Positions 5,124 through 5,597 of a DNA stretch of 5,597 nt are shown piece by piece (position 1 is the stretch's first letter; each line of letters begins with the position of its first letter). The translations under genes were made by a program, and so were the position numbers. The notes under the pieces were generated by a model. It saw only the letters and a program-made list of their open reading frames with translations. It was not told the DNA's origin and searched no databases. Origin of the DNA: an uncultured Oligoflexia bacterium (lineage in GTDB: Bacteria > Bdellovibrionota > Bacteriovoracia > Bacteriovoracales > Bacteriovoracaceae); the NCBI GenBank assembly GCA_950060715.1, contig CATLVA010000124.1, forward strand, positions 1 through 5,597, given 5' to 3'.

Positions 5124-5597
5124 TTGAATAAACTTGGAAAAAGCCTCTATCATTCGACAAGTATTCTCACCGTTAAATTTTTAACGTTTTTTGTTTTCGC
5201 TATTTTGTTTGCGAATTTGAATTATCAGACATTAGGTAATGAGGAGTTTCAGCAATTCGTAGTGCTCAAAGGACTAGAGGGGCTCTCAGTGGTTTCACAA
5301 GTCTTTAAATTTCATATGACTTATCCTGAAGAGTATATTTTCTTTCTAATCACTGTTGCATTTCCTACTATCTATTACGGTTTTATTCGAGGGGTAACCT
5401 TTCATGAAAATGGAGTCGTCATAAATAAAGGACTGCCGTTTTTTAATTATACGATTTTTTACTCCGACGTATCGAATTTTGAAATCATTCACTCCAAATA
5501 TTTTTTATCAATAACTCTTAAAGAAACAGAAGATGATATCCTCTTTACTGTCAATAATGTAGATCGTGCTTTAGCGATTTTAGATCAGCATGGTATT
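5124..5597 (+). CDS. Membrane protein with possible bacterial PH-like domain (C-terminus beyond right edge)
   Basis: An open frame begins at TTG immediately after the kdsC stop (TAATTG) and runs through 158 codons to the window end without a stop. Two membrane segments are visible, at about 13-32 and about 71-88, separated by an acidic/polar ~38-residue loop. After the second one comes a soluble stretch (about 90-158) alternating in beta-strand style: VTFHENGVVINKG, then TIFYSDVSNFEII, FLSITLKE and ILFTVNNVDRALAIL. The pattern 'strand-NG-strand, hydrophobic-D-hydrophobic, strand, ending in an Ala/Leu helix' resembles bacterial PH-like domains attached to membrane helices (YdbS/YcxB type); this is pattern recognition, not proof. 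In related operons lptC often follows kdsC, but LptC has one N-terminal helix and a different fold, so this is probably not LptC. Zero spacing to kdsC and a good ribosome-binding site make it part of the operon, hinting at an envelope role. Confidence 0.65.
   Translation, partial: MNKLGKSLYHSTSILTVKFLTFFVFAILFANLNYQTLGNEEFQQFVVLKGLEGLSVVSQVFKFHMTYPEEYIFFLITVAFPTIYYGFIRGVTFHENGVVINKGLPFFNYTIFYSDVSNFEIIHSKYFLSITLKETEDDILFTVNNVDRALAILDQHGI

Overview
The window comes from the chromosome of an AT-rich, Gram-negative bacterium that makes Kdo-containing lipopolysaccharide. Evidence for this is a CMP-Kdo synthesis operon, a TolC-type outer-membrane protein and a second exported protein. The gene order kdsB-pyrG-kdsA-kdsC and the Aquifex-like, metal-dependent type of KdsA suggest a deltaproteobacterial or Bdellovibrionota-type lineage (a Bacteriovorax-like organism would fit). 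That placement is inference from gene order and base composition, not from a marker gene.

Left part, minus strand (1-1344): a small exported coiled-coil protein (1344 to 985) is followed after 71 bases by the first ~304 residues of a TolC-family outer-membrane efflux protein (913 to the left edge, incomplete). The small protein looks like a free-standing helical hairpin. At its hinge it carries an R-x3-L-x6-T pattern like the TolC-docking motif of efflux adaptor hairpins, which makes this pair the most intriguing part of the window.

Middle (1345-1456): a 112-base divergent control region. It holds a likely extended -10 promoter firing left with almost no leader, a candidate promoter firing right, and two separate near-perfect inverted repeats, each lying between the -35 and -10 positions of one of these promoters.

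Right part, plus strand (1457-5597): a tightly packed operon kdsB-pyrG-kdsA-kdsC plus an incomplete membrane-protein gene. All junctions overlap (8, 4 and 8 bases) or abut (0 bases), so translation is probably coupled. KdsA makes Kdo-8-phosphate from phosphoenolpyruvate and arabinose-5-phosphate, KdsC dephosphorylates it, and KdsB activates Kdo with CTP, which PyrG makes from UTP; the operon therefore combines Kdo synthesis with supply of its activating nucleotide. The arabinose-5-phosphate isomerase gene (kdsD) is not here. The last gene encodes a two-helix membrane protein with a possible bacterial PH-like domain and runs off the right edge.

No RNA genes, mobile elements, CRISPR arrays or intrinsic terminators were seen. 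No gene-free stretch exceeds about 115 bases.
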